Below are positions 45,917-57,288 of a stretch of 64,000 nt of DNA, piece by piece. The stretch spans positions 36,057,579-36,121,578 of the forward strand of contig OU342638.1 of NCBI GenBank assembly GCA_910589415.1, given 5' to 3'. The DNA is from Malachius bipustulatus. Lineage: Eukaryota > Arthropoda > Insecta > Coleoptera > Melyridae. Position 1 is the first letter of the stretch, and each line of letters begins with the position of its first letter. A model generated the notes under the pieces. The model was given only the letters and a program-made list of their open reading frames with translations, was not told where the DNA came from and did no database searches. Both the position numbers and the translations under genes were made by a program.

Positions 45917-48114
45917 TGTAGTTATTTTATCAATATCCCCTAGTTTTATAATTTTCGTTGAATCACTGTGATGGTTAAGGCATCATTATGATTGGGAAAT
46001 GATTATTGGGAAGATTTCAATGTTTTCATCAAGCACTTATTCTTTTATTGCGATTCGTTTCTTCTTTTCAATTTATAATAAATTAAATTATAGTAATTAT
46101 ACGTTATTGCTCCTAACCACTCTTTTGTTGAATTGAAATATTGAATTGACGAGTTGACGTTTCTCTTCTTCTTTTTAATTTTTTATCTTTAGGACGTGAC
46201 CGAAGAAACTAAAACCAGCCAGAGTGATCTTTTATTATAGTAGGGTTTTTTTTTAGCAAAATTTTAAAAATACAAACTGTTACCTTTATTAATGCGTTTT
46301 GTTTATTATTGTAAACTTATATTAATTATAATTGGGACTCAAATAGCACATAATTTCAGCGGCACCGGTAGTGTATTCCTTATTACCATACCAGTGTTGT
46401 AGGGAACCTGCATTACCGACACTAACGCTTACTATTAGGGTAGCGCCAGAGACAACATACTATAAAGAGACCGTCAGATCGACGGACGAAAATGGGTACA
46501 CTGTTCACGCGCATTCCGGTAGCGCATCGCGCATTGCGGACGATTTCTAAACTAAAATGAAGCTGCCTTTAGATCTAAATTCTCATTTTGACATAATCTG
46601 ACGTTTAGTTTTGCAATTATTGTGTAAAATTTGATTTGTGTAATTTCAGTATTTTATCAAACTAATAATAAATTTTAGATGAAACTTTACCTTTAAAGTA
46701 CTTAGCTTAGAAATATAATTTATAATAATTTACCCAATTAATAACAGTACCTATAACGTAAAACTTTCGCATATTTGTTGACTTTTTGAAAGGTAAGTGC
46801 AATATGCTGTTTCATGCTCTTGTAAGTAATAAAAATTATTTTAAATAAATCGAAAAAACTATTTCTGAATGCGAAATAATTGTTTTAGGAACCACATTCT
46901 GTCTGCGTCTTGGTTTAAAAGCAGTCTAATCACAACGATGGATTTATCAAAGTTATGAATACAACACTCTAGAAAAACTCCATTAAAACACTATTAGAAG
47001 GTAGATAAACGAATACAAATCTTTTTAAATGCTGAGATTCTGAGTTGCTGCGGTGTGTGTTATTTTCTCTGTTTATACTTATTTAGTTTGGTACATTATA
47101 CTATTGGGCATTTTATTATGTAAAGAAGTTCACGTGACCGGCGGGCCCTCTTCGGAGCTGGAAACCTCAAATAACGGGCCGCTTTTTTGTTGCCTGAAAA
47201 ACTCTGAAGAAATTCAAGCATATTCTTTGATAAAAATAAGTATTTTTTGTTTCTTGGTGCTTCTCTGCTAAAACTCTTCCTTCTCAGTAAAAGCATCAAA
47301 TGAAGGTCTATGAATTCTTTGTCTTGATATTTTTTACAAAAGAAGGAAGCAGTATGAAGAAAAAGTTTATTTATTTTTGTCTAAAGAATATGCGTAAATT
47401 TTTTCATAATTTTTGAGAATAAGAGGGCTAATCATCTGTAGAAGGATAAATCGTCTTCTGACTCTGGGAGTTTTTTTTTAAACATCTGCTGCTTCACGTG
47501 AAAACTAATGAATCAAAAAAATTTAGTTTTTTAAAATTTTTTTCAGATAGATTCTTTCTCGGCTTCCCTCTTGAAGAGGACCCAGTTACGTGTGACCTAC
47601 CACTTCGGTAGATCGTAGCTATAGGTATACACATCTTAACCAAGCGACGGCGTCTGCGGTGCACGATCCAACAGATGATGGCTGGAATGCCTTTTATGTT
47701 AAAATTATTAACAAGAATATTATTATAATAATATTTTTTTCCTGGAAAAGTCTTTCCATGTTGAGAAAACTGGTTAAATAGAAGCATCTTCTGTAAAAAC
47801 TGGACCTGTATTAATTTATGCGAAGAAAATTTTGTAGGAAGCATATTTGTTACAATTATTAAGTATACTCGTATATATATTGTGCATCTATTAAGAATAA
47901 AGAAGTTTTACATTGATGCCTCGAAGTTTATTTGTTGAAGTGGCGACACTTCAACCGTAAAAATAGTTTTTCAAATAATAATTAGGTATAAATTTAAATT
48001 TGAATGTCCCGCGCTTACCAATGATATCTCCGGTAGCCCAGGTAGTCGCCACCGTCGCAGGTTACCTAAAGTCTAACGTGGAATCGAACACTCTATTATA
48101 TTATCTTTCTCTAT
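45917..48114. other. Intergenic DNA between PHAX and the hAT/PIF fragments
   Basis: Promoter side of PHAX, then AT-rich DNA. A hAT-type terminus (TAGGGAACCTG...) occurs at 46400-46447 without a matching partner end, so it is a truncated copy. A GC-rich patch at 47125-47190 resembles, in one frame, the GPSSEL segment of zinc-finger copy 4, but only over a few residues. Confidence 0.45.
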
Positions 48115-48280
48115 GGGTAGCGCTAGCGCGTTGACGTTTAACTAAGATGGTTATGTTTGAACAGCTGGATGTCATATTTTTGGCACATTTATACACAGGC
48201 GTAGACATTAAATGGAAAAAAGCGAAGTTTGAAAAATGAAACAGAATAATAACACGAATAGAAATCGAGAAATCCTCTTT
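48115..48280 (-). mobile_element. Fragment of the 457-bp hAT family
   Basis: Inverted relative to the copies at 2.3 and 3.1 kb. It matches their right half (GTTTGAACAGCTGGATGTCA and onwards) but lacks the outer terminus, and it is fused directly to a TIR element fragment at about 48281. Confidence 0.7.
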
Positions 48281-48287
48281 TACGCAT

Positions 48288-48857
48288 TGTTTTAAATTAA
48301 AATAATAATTAAAATTAAAAATCTTGCTATTTTTACGGCGGGCAGGAACTTTTTTGAATTTCGATTGCCTTCGTGCCAAAGCGAAACATTTTGTGCAATA
48401 AGAGAAATCTATTTTACAAGAACAATAGTCAAGGTACACTGGGAATGTGAAAATGTCTCGAATTTAGGCTTTTAAAGTAAGTATGAAGTCAGTATTAACT
48501 TCTATTGTAGCCCTATTTTTATTTAACCTACCTTCTATTTATTTATCTATCTAATCTATACCTATTTCTATAGATTACTTGCGTCTTATTGTTTCTTTCT
48601 CTTTAAGTAACATGTTTCTTTCTGTGATTTTTAAGTCTTTCAAGTTCCAACAACCTACTGGTTTCCAAATTAAAACGTATTTCATCTGACTGCACCAGAA
48701 ATAGTTGGATTGGAAACCATTTTCTCGCACGAACCGCACGCATTCAGTTAGGTTAGGACACACTCAAATTTACCGTGAGATTTTGCGTTGCGTGCGTTCC
48801 CCGCATCGCACGCACACGCAACGCAGTCCCCGGATGCAGCTATGCTAGGACACGGCG
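48288..48857. mobile_element. Left-truncated copy of the 711-bp TIR element
   Basis: Close match to 41440-41997, including GGATTGGAAACCATTTTCTC and the GCATCGCACGCA/GGATGCAGCTA terminal words, ending at CACGGCG. The left terminus is replaced by the hAT fragment. The element stops about 120 bp before the ATG of zinc-finger copy 4 and may supply its leader. Confidence 0.75.
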
Positions 48858-48980
48858 AGTTGTAACTTGTAAGGCACAGGCACCACAGAATAATAAAACC
48901 ATATTATTATTTTTCTGTGGCAAAGGCCTGTGGAGGCACAGTCACAGTATAGAAGTCCTATTCAACATCAGCAGGAGAAA

Positions 48981-49730
48981 ATGTCCATCAAAACGGAAGC
49001 CTCAGATGATGATCAGTTTATGGAGTCCAAGGAGGAGGACTGCTTACTACTGATCTCGGCGAAGGTGAAGTGTGAAGATAAACAAAGCGATACTGGTTGG
49101 GGGCCATCTTCTGAATTATCTAATTTTGAGGAGACCTCTGAGGCACCTTTCTCAATAAAACAAGAACCCGAAGACCCATCGACGTCGGCCTTAAAAGAAG
49201 AGTTTGACATCGAGGTCGAGGACCACAAACCGGGCTGGGAGCAGATTAAAGGAAGTAGTAGTCATGTTGGAATGTTTAAGGGTGCACCCGATCGGCGTGA
49301 GTCCCTTCAAGAAAGTGAGTCACTCGAGGCACGATTTTCTGAAAGTAAGAGAGGAGAGTTGAAGTATAATTGTGCCCATTGTCTTTTTAAAACAAACAAT
49401 AGATCTAATTTTGTCAATCATTATAAGTATAAACATTCAAAAGATGCAGCAGATGTGTACAAATGCCAGGAATGTTCTTATGAGACAATATATAAAAATG
49501 TTTTGACCAGACATTATCAAAATAAACATTCAGAAGATGCAAAAGTGCACAAATGTCAGAGATGTTCATTTGAATCAATATATAAATGTGATTTGACTGA
49601 ACATCATAAACGTAAACATTCAGAAGGTGCAGAAGTGTACAGATGTCGGGAATGTTTTTATGAGACAACATATAAAAGTGTTTTGACCAGACATTATCAA
49701 AATAAACATTCAAAAGATGCAAAAGTGTAA
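48981..49730 (+). CDS. C2H2 zinc-finger protein, family copy 4 (249 aa, diverged)
   Basis: Start taken at the ATG of MSIKTEASDDD; the frame is open further upstream but without an ATG. The N-terminus is acidic with three sumoylation-type sites (IKTE, IKQEPED, LKEEFDIE). It has the signature DHKPGWEQIKG, homologous to HKPGWELIAG of the other copies. It is otherwise unlike them and longer, with an insert (GMFKGAPDRRESLQESESLEARFSE region). Four C2H2 fingers follow (YNCAHCLFKT; YKCQECSYET; HKCQRCSFES; YRCRECFYET). Fingers 2 and 4 are almost the same sequence, a sign of internal duplication. It lacks the leader block of the others and lies just downstream of a TIR element. AATAAA at 50096-50101. 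Confidence 0.85.
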   Translation: MSIKTEASDDDQFMESKEEDCLLLISAKVKCEDKQSDTGWGPSSELSNFEETSEAPFSIKQEPEDPSTSALKEEFDIEVEDHKPGWEQIKGSSSHVGMFKGAPDRRESLQESESLEARFSESKRGELKYNCAHCLFKTNNRSNFVNHYKYKHSKDAADVYKCQECSYETIYKNVLTRHYQNKHSEDAKVHKCQRCSFESIYKCDLTEHHKRKHSEGAEVYRCRECFYETTYKSVLTRHYQNKHSKDAKV

Positions 49731-51673
49731 AAATGCGCTGATACGAACAATTAAATAAACCTCGTCCAACATTGTAAGTCCTCACTCAATCAGAAGAAGC
49801 TAACGCGGGTACCAAGATCCAACATGCAACTGAACTATGAAGAGTGTTTTTACTTTTACACAAATATGAACATAAATAAGAAAGAAGAGAAACTGAAGTG
49901 TTTCAAATGTTGGGGAAGTGTCCTTTTTTGTATCAACCGTTCAACCGACAATTGTTTGACAAACCTTTGCACGTGTCGTCCGTGTGTTGTGTTTGGTCTT
50001 TCTCTTCATCTGTTCTTCTGTGGTTAGAGACTGTAAATTGTAAATGTAAATAGAATGTAAACAAATAAGGGATAAGGACTAATAATTTCAATAGCAATAA
50101 AGATGTGACCAGGTGTGTTGTTGTTTTGTCTTATTAAAAATTTTGGTCATTATTTACATCCGCGGCTCCTACAGTTTCACTATGGCACCTATATAGGGGT
50201 GGAGGACATACCTATAGTAACACCAGGAAGGTATTAATTTGCTTTGCAAATGAAAGATAAGCGAACAAAAGGGCATCAAAAGGTCTTCCTGAGTGCGGGC
50301 CTGTTTAGAACGGCGAAAATCACAATAAACATGCAAGGTCAGAGTGTCGAGTGGACGACGGAAACTCGTAATATCAACACCAGAGCCGGTCTGGTAACAT
50401 ACGCTACATACGAACCGCATTCAAATGTAGTCGGACCATTAATAGCGAGCGATGTCGCGTATTTTGGAATAAAAATGCAAAATTCAAAATAAAAACTGTG
50501 CTATTGTTAATCTCGAAGATATTCCTTGCCCTGAAAGTGAAAAAAAATAGAAATTCGACGGTAGTGCCAAAGAGGCCTTAGTGGTGACCTTGATATTAGT
50601 TTGCAATGGCTGTTTTTAGCTTCTTACCCACCCAGCACCCCTATTTCGCTCCTCGGTCCCGAAAAAATTGATGAAACGTAGGAGCGATGTATACAATTAC
50701 CAAAATTTTACTTCCTAATCTAAGTTTTACGCCCATACGTTTATTCGGGTGTTGCTTGTTTTGTGTAAGTAGGTATTTTAGTTACAGATGATGTTGGGAA
50801 ACTTTAATTTCGAGGAAGTTTTCTGCTTGCCGCTTCTCCAAAATTGCTTTTTAGTAATTTTCCGATTACGATAAATTATCTAATCGAGCTTTGTTGTCAC
50901 TTCAAGCTAAAGATCGAATTTGGCAAAACAAGTCCAATAATTAATTAATTGAATAAATAAATAACGAATAAATTATGTAACTTGCAATGTAAAGAAAAAA
51001 TGTATTACAGTATACAGTTTTTTACGTGTTTTTACATTTTATGAGTGAACAAGGGACCGATCGACCCCAAAACGTTTCATTTTTGATAAAAATCGTTTAA
51101 AAAAATAATACTTTTATCCAAGAACCTAAAACCTAATAAATTAGAAAAGAAACATTTTACAGTATACCTACACATCGTCATCACAATAAGTACCTAGACC
51201 TACTCTTCCACTGTAATTTTTTGTTCCAAATAATTGCCACTAAATCAAGATTTAACCGGTCGTTAATTAATTTTGAAACACTTTCATTCAATTGATTTAT
51301 TGTTATGAAATGTGTTAAATAATTATTAATTATATGTATAGCTCCAGAGTTCAGGAGCCAGGAGGTAACCAAAGATTGTCTGCCTCTGCGAGATAAAATA
51401 CAAAAAATTATTGAAACCTGTGAGGTGTGCAGTTGAACTACCTACTCCAATCAGTGATCTACAGACAGATCATAGAGCACTAAATAAAAACATGACTTAC
51501 ATAATGAAATAAACTGACAGGAATTGAGATTATGACACTGACACATGAGAATTTGAATTACTAAAGTTATTTTAAAATTATTTTAGTAAAATGAGCTCAG
51601 ACATGGACATGACCGCTAGCTATCCTCTTCCAAGACAAGATTTGATGAACAATTTTGTGGATCACACGATACA
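49731..51673. other. Intergenic DNA after zinc-finger copy 4
   Basis: 3' UTR to the AATAAA at 50096-50101. Then AT-rich DNA, with a dispersed repeat near 51040-51170 shared with the right flank of the hairpin at 36772-37041. No gene supported. Confidence 0.45.
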
Positions 51674-51826
51674 ATGTGCAGGTGTAAAAATCACGCAAGA
51701 AAAACGAAAGGCAAAGAGATAACTCACCACAAATTTCCTAAAAATGATAGAATTGTAAAATGGTGCAAGAAAAACGACTCTACTGCAACAAAGACAAACA
51801 TCAGTTGTCAACAAAGACAAACATAG
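51674..51826 (+). pseudogene. THAP-domain fragment (50 aa)
   Basis: Begins MCRCKNHARKTKGKEITHHKFPKNDR and continues IVKWCKKND. The spacing of the Cys pair, His, the FPK motif and the conserved Trp fits the front half of a THAP zinc-binding domain. The later C-x2-H ligands are absent and a TAG follows. THAP domains occur in P-element transposases and in host genes; the fragment is too short to tell which. Not an intact gene. Confidence 0.5.
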
Positions 51827-53422
51827 CACTCATAACAGTCGTATATATGCTCTGTTAACTGAGTGTTGTCCGTTGTCATACCACACTGATTCTGGCTAAA
51901 CAATTTCATTTAATTCATACACTAATTTCTAAGTCGAACCAGATGTGGTATCGCAGTTTGTGTCAGTGGCGTGTGAATTGTTATAATTATGATAACAATA
52001 GCATGTCACCTACCTGCTGGTTGGCGTTTAAAAGAAAGCATAACACCTCCGTTTTCTTTTTCTGCAGTAAAAATCCTAGCAATTTAACCACACAAGACCA
52101 CTTCCTAGGGAGTTCAATCGTTTCCCAGGCATTTTGTGTAATTTTTTGTAGTTCCTTGCGAGAATATACCCTGTCCGTTTTTTTTTTTAAACGTTAGTAA
52201 AACAAGGCAATAGATTTTTAGGCATTCACGCAATTAATAAGTTACTCGTAGTTCGTAGTTTATCACATCGTACAATATCACAGGTAATTCTGCTAATTTC
52301 GTATTAAAAACGTGTCAAATAACAAACCTCATTAGTATATTTAGCGCTGTCACTGTCAACTGACAGTAGCCGATGAGCTGGACGACAATCTTATCGTATC
52401 AATCTAAGCGTATCAAGACGCGAGTCGTACTTCCGTCTCACTCTCGCTCATCTTTTTAGAATTGCTGACGATTCAAACGTATTTCTGATAATACGTCCCA
52501 ATTTAACTCGATTGACTATGCAATGCAATAGAAGGAGTAAGAAACATAACGAGATAGTTATCACAACAGACAACTCTCAGTGTACAGACTATACCTGTCA
52601 CAATCCTGACGTCATTTATTAGGCTGCGCAATGATATACCTTATCTGCTTTCTTTCGCTCAGCCGCTTGTACCACTTATCTGGGATAGGATAATCATTTT
52701 CACATGTAGTACCTACTACCTATCCTACTGTATGAAATTATTGTTCTACAGGGTGATGAAAATTATCTATAAAAAATGTAATAAGTTGCTTTGAAAAAAG
52801 CGATTTTAATTTGTTCATAATAACTCATAAGCTACCACTGAGTTTAAGCTCCAACTACGAAAAACATTCTTACTGAATTTTCTCACACCATTTCAATCAA
52901 CTCAGGCGCCTAAATGAAAAATGGCACTAGAAAAAACCCACTATTTTCGACTAACCTACTAAATTTTTTTGTAAATATTCCCTTGCCCCGCCTCGAAATG
53001 GCTCATTAGTTTGAGACCGGCCTCAATCAGGACCAGTGATACAAAGAAATCGTTCGCCCGTATGTGTTTTACCCCCTCCCCCTCAGCACCCCTATTTGCT
53101 CCACAGTCCCCTTAGATTTTAGACCATTTCCACAAAAATTAACTACAAAATAATTACGAAACTATGATGGAATTATTAGTTCTAGGTACATGCAATATTT
53201 TTCAAATCGATACATTTCAGCTTGTTTTAGGCACATTTATATCTCACTAATTACAATGATTAGTGAAATAAAATAACATAACAGGTCTTTAATGTTTTTT
53301 AAAGAAGATCACTCTTCTTCAACATTTATTATGTGTTTTAATTTGTCCTTCACAAAAAATAACTACAGCCCATACGATATATCATGAACCGAAATAGTAA
53401 GCCGATAACGTTCTCTTCAGAC
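51827..53422. other. Gene-free DNA
   Basis: AT-rich. Near 52752-52900 there is a decayed member of the fold-back family (ACAGGGTGATGAAAAT, AATAACTCATAAGCTAC) also seen near 42370 and 57370. A GCTTTCTTTCGCTCAGCC word near 52648-52666 matches the end of the TIR element at 56659. No coding sequence seen. Confidence 0.45.
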
Positions 53423-53933
53423 CACGGTGTAAGATAACTAAGGTGTTGGAACAAGACTCCCCAGTGCGACCCGATATCGTCACCACTCGTCACGTTACAT
53501 CTGTTTTACCCATTTGTTTTGTTGCTCTCGCTCGCAATGGTTAGTTCTGCCGTACTCTTCTCTCGGACAAGCGCACAAGCGCTAGCATAAATGATTCACG
53601 CATATTCGCTGATAAACGCGTGCTCTTATGTTCTAATTTTATTAATATTTAAATGTTAAAATGTCACTCGATGAAATACCCGTTATAGTTTCATCGCATC
53701 AACTTCTACAATTAGGCAAATCACAGTTTCTACCCATTTTTGCTTATCGCTTCTTCAGAAAAAAATAAAATTGAGTAGCATGACACCCTGATAATGGCAA
53801 TTTGCATGTGTAAGAGCAAGAGGTCAGAGCCCAGCTGGCAAGACTCTCTCATACACTGAGGTTCCGGTTTTCGTCGCGCGCTTTACTGTTGAAATACGTG
53901 CTTCGTTCACTCACCTATATATCTTACACCGTG
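53423..53933. mobile_element. 511-bp TIR element with perfect 8-bp target duplication
   Basis: Ends CACGGTGTAAGATA and the complement TATCTTACACCGTG. The target duplication CTTCAGAC occupies 53415-53422 and 53934-53941. Eight bases fit the hAT, P or Merlin classes; the CACGG end does not meet the hAT YARNG rule. No transposase. It lies downstream of zinc-finger copy 5. Confidence 0.8.
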
Positions 53934-54350
53934 CTTCAGACAGAAGTGTCTGCCATGGCTTGATATTTGTAAGCAGTGATGCGCGGACCTTGAAAAGTAG
54001 ATTCAGAGTATACAAATGCCAACTAACTGTAAGAGCTATTATAAGCACAAAAGATTGTTTGCTCTTCTGTGTTATAAACGTTAACTAGTGAAAGACGCGC
54101 TGGTACTGTCTTTCCAGCCGGAGGCACGTGCAGCAAGCGGGGTATTTCCGAGATAGTGACGTAACACACTTCCAAGAATTATAGCTCATGACATTTCGGA
54201 CGGGCTGTACAACAATAATTAATAATACTAAATGAGATCACTTCTAAAGTTTGTTTCATAAGAATGTTTCTCACTTTTTTGCTGCGCTACACTCTGACTT
54301 ATTGGGCTGTTTGTATTCATAATGCTCAGTCAAATCACTTTTATATTTTT
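53934..54350. other. 3' flank of zinc-finger copy 5
   Basis: Short AT-rich interval, no gene. The part adjacent to 54351 matches the 3' flank of copies 1-3 (TGATTTGACTGAGCATTATG-type sequence on the minus strand). Confidence 0.5.
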
Positions 54351-55316
54351 TTATCTGCACAATTCAGCTTCTCTTGAATGTTTATTTTCATAATGTCCAG
54401 TCAAACTATGTTTATAAATTGTTTGAAACGAACATACTTGACATTTGTACACTTCAAAACCTTTTCCATGCTTACGTTTATGATGTTCGATCAAATAATC
54501 TTTCCTCCTTGCTTCATAAGAACATTCCGAACATTTGTACACCTCAGAATCTTTTCCATGCTTACGTTTATAATGTTGGGTCAACAGATCTTTCCTCCTT
54601 GCTTCATAAGAACATTCCGCACATTTGTACAGATCAGAATCTTTTCCATGCATACGTTTATAATGTACAGTCAAATAAGTTTTCCTATTTGCTTCATAAG
54701 CACATTCCTGACATTTGTACAGTTTTGCAACTTTTGAAGGTTTATTTTTATAATGTTGGGTCAAATTATATTGATATTTTGTGTCATATGAACATTCCTG
54801 GTATTTACATACTTCCGCATCTTTTGAATGTTTATATTTAAAAATTTTTAAATGTTGAGTCAAATCACCTTTCCTTTTTGTTTCATATGAACATTTCTGA
54901 CATTTGTACATTTCAACATCTTTTGCATGTCTATACTTACAATGCATGACGAAATAAGATCTAATGTTTGTTTTAAAAGGACAATGCGTACAGTTAAACT
55001 TTGCTGCATTTCTTGTCCCCGTCCCCGCAATCAGCTCCCGTCCTGGCTTATGCTCCTCAATGTCGACTTCTTCTTTCAAGGCCACATCATTTTCTGCGAG
55101 CATTTGAACATCATCTTGGGAGTCTTCTGGTTCCTTTTTGATAGGGTAATCGCCATAGTTATAGTTGTTTTGGAAAGTCTGATCGGACTGTTCATTTTCA
55201 AGCTTCAACATTGGCAGTTGGAAGTTATCATCAAACTTAAGATCTTCAATTCTTTGGGTTTCTTTGACTTCTTCTGGATGCTGAGGAGCACACCAATTTC
55301 CATCCTCTGAACTCAT
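54351..55316 (-). CDS. C2H2 zinc-finger protein, family copy 5 (321 aa, one broken finger)
   Basis: Only full-length family member on the minus strand. The N-terminus (MSSEDGNWCAPQHPEEVKE) is acidic with IKKEPEDSQ and LKEEVDIEEHKPG, as in copies 1 and 2. Seven finger units follow, and six keep all four zinc ligands. In unit 3 the first Cys has swapped place with a neighbouring Tyr (VCKYQEC for VYKCQEC) and the last His is Pro (KNKP), so this unit should not fold. Unit 2 has four extra residues before its final His (HLKIFKYKH). The C-terminal finger (YKCQVCSFQTIYKHSLTGHYENKH) is intact; its homologue in copies 1-3 is destroyed by a TGA. The leader lies beyond an 802-bp transposon upstream. Confidence 0.86.
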   Translation of the reverse strand: MSSEDGNWCAPQHPEEVKETQRIEDLKFDDNFQLPMLKLENEQSDQTFQNNYNYGDYPIKKEPEDSQDDVQMLAENDVALKEEVDIEEHKPGRELIAGTGTRNAAKFNCTHCPFKTNIRSYFVMHCKYRHAKDVEMYKCQKCSYETKRKGDLTQHLKIFKYKHSKDAEVCKYQECSYDTKYQYNLTQHYKNKPSKVAKLYKCQECAYEANRKTYLTVHYKRMHGKDSDLYKCAECSYEARRKDLLTQHYKRKHGKDSEVYKCSECSYEARRKDYLIEHHKRKHGKGFEVYKCQVCSFQTIYKHSLTGHYENKHSREAELCR

Positions 55317-55474
55317 GATGTTTAGTTAATTAGGTAAACAAAATCATTGACTATGCATGTACTATCAACTAGTTAATTTCAATACTAAAATGCTAGAAAA
55401 CTACTAATAAAAATCATTGAAATTACAATATTACGAATTTAAAATGTTACAAATGAAGAGGTTACAATACAAAT

Positions 55475-56276
55475 CATAGACCTAGAATATAATGGACTGA
55501 TAGTTGTCAATGCTTTACTGTACTAAGTTTGTTGCCAGTGTAAGAGTAGTTTTTGCCCTTACAAGAAATGTTGGTTGCCTACCTTACAGTGTAAGGTAGG
55601 CAACTAACATTTCTTGTAAGGGCAAAAACTACTAAATAATATATGAAGAAATAATACGAAATTCAAATTTTTTGTTTTTATTACACATAAGTAGGTATTT
55701 TATAGGAAGAACATGGTTATTTTTAAAGAATAAGAAAATGAATGCATAAAAATTATAATAACACGACTTTATTATTTATTTTTATATGGTGTAATTCTAA
55801 TAGAATAACTATTTATTACAATTACAGAGATAAAATGTTTCACTTACCTATGAAAATATATATCTGTTAATTTTGATACACGATTTACACAATAATAAGC
55901 TGCACAAGACTGGACCATTATTAATATTAAATTTTAAATCCACAGAGAAGATATTTAAAGTAAATATTAATATGCTTTTAACCAGTATGGATATTAAAAT
56001 TAGATCTATTTGTTATACACCTACAATTTCCATACAAGGCCAATAATAAATATTTATTTATTTATACTAATGTCAGATAATAATATTAACATTAATAATT
56101 ATTGTTCTATCACTCAAAAAACACCAAGAATGCGGAATTATTGATTATTCTTTGTTTGAATTTGTTTTGTTGAATTGAATTCGTCGCTTTGCCCTTACTT
56201 GTATGTATGGTTGCCTAACTTTGGTTGGCAACAAATTTTAGTCTCAAAGGTTCGTCCATTATATTCTAGGTCTATG
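55475..56276. mobile_element. 802-bp TIR element in the leader of zinc-finger copy 5 (P-like)
   Basis: Ends CATAGACCTAGAATATAATG and complement, with a perfect 8-bp target duplication ATACAAAT (55467-55474 and 56277-56284). CAT-starting ends plus 8-bp duplication point to the P superfamily; hAT is less likely because the YARNG rule fails. It separates the conserved leader block (56289-56400) from the coding exon of copy 5. No transposase inside. Confidence 0.8.
55546..55632. repeat. 87-bp near-perfect palindrome inside the P-like element
   Basis: Arms of 43 bases (GTAGTTTTTGCCCTTACAAG ... and complement) meet at CAGT with no real loop, and I see one mismatch. It would extrude as a cruciform or fold as a tight RNA hairpin of pre-miRNA-like size. 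Confidence 0.85.
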
Positions 56277-56288
56277 ATACAAATTAGC

Positions 56289-56400
56289 ACCTAACCTACA
56301 AATTTGTCTTCTTCTTAATAGACTACGATAGTGCGATATTGGGCTCACTGCATAAGCCACTTAGCTACAAAAGACGATAGTAGTGCACCGACGTTATAAT
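56289..56400 (-). promoter_or_regulatory. Conserved 5' leader of zinc-finger copy 5
   Basis: Inverted version of the leader block seen before copies 1-3 (AAGACAAATTTGTAGGTTAG, GTCTATTAAGAAG, TAGCTAAGTGGC). The transposon at 55475-56276 now lies between it and the ATG, so it must be spliced out or tolerated in the leader. Confidence 0.6.
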
Positions 56401-56658
56401 TACCATCAAGCCTCCTCCTCCTAGACTAAAGTAAATAATAATATTATTGTACCTGGTCCTGCAATAGTGGTAGTGCTTCGGGAATTCCTAACCGCCTTAT
56501 CGTTCGAAATAAAAAAAAAAGATGAGAGAAAAATTGTATGTACGATTTGAAGAGACCTATAATCTAAAATTATTTCCAGCTATACAGCGTGGCCCAATAT
56601 CTCTGTATGCTCGTACGGCATACAACATTCTTATTTCAAATAGGACACCTGTATATTA

Positions 56659-57288
56659 GCTGCTTTCTTTCGCTCAGCCACTTTGAATCATGGATCCTGA
56701 AAGTTGAATCCGGATCACTGAATCGCGGATTCAATACGACCGTTTCTTATCGCGACGAAAGAACAGCAATGGGAAGTGTAAAGTTGACTCGAATTATTAT
56801 TATTGTAAGATTAATGGAAAAAATTGATAAAGTCGAATTATTAAAACGAAATAATAATTAACAATAATAATAATAATAATTTTTAATTTTTATATTTATA
56901 ATATTTAAAAATGGCACGAAATGGATGTAGTAGGTATACCCGTATACCCAATAAATAACCCATCATAATATTCTAAATGTAAGACTATTCCATTACTTTC
57001 GAAAATGTACATGAACAAAATGAGAATAAACAAACATAAAAGTATGAAAACGTAAACATACAGGGTGTCTTCTGTATTCTTAGGAATCTTAGGTTACGTT
57101 TTTCGGATCCGGATCAATCCGTTCCGATCCTAGAAATTCTACGATTCGGAGGGGTGAGGGGATTACGGATCGCGATCCAAATCTGGTAAAGAGTGGGGAT
57201 GAATCCGTTTACGAAAGAACACGCCTGTTTGAATCCAAACGCGTTATAACGCGTTCGGATCACGAATTTACGGTCGAAAGAAAGCAGC
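56659..57288. mobile_element. 630-bp TIR element with TATTA target duplication
   Basis: Ends GCTGCTTTCTTTCG and complement CGAAAGAAAGCAGC. The 5-bp duplication TATTA (56654-56658 and 57289-57293) is confirmed by the empty site near 42445-42463, where the flanks join with a single TATTA. The interior is GC-richer, with GGATCC/GGATCGCGATCC-type words. The superfamily is not clear; a 5-bp duplication occurs in Transib and a few others. Confidence 0.75.

Noticed and set aside
47053..47271. 72-residue frame with GGPSSELETS, resembling part of zinc-finger copy 4
   Set aside because: Similarity covers only about eight residues, no finger or start context follows, and the flanks do not align.
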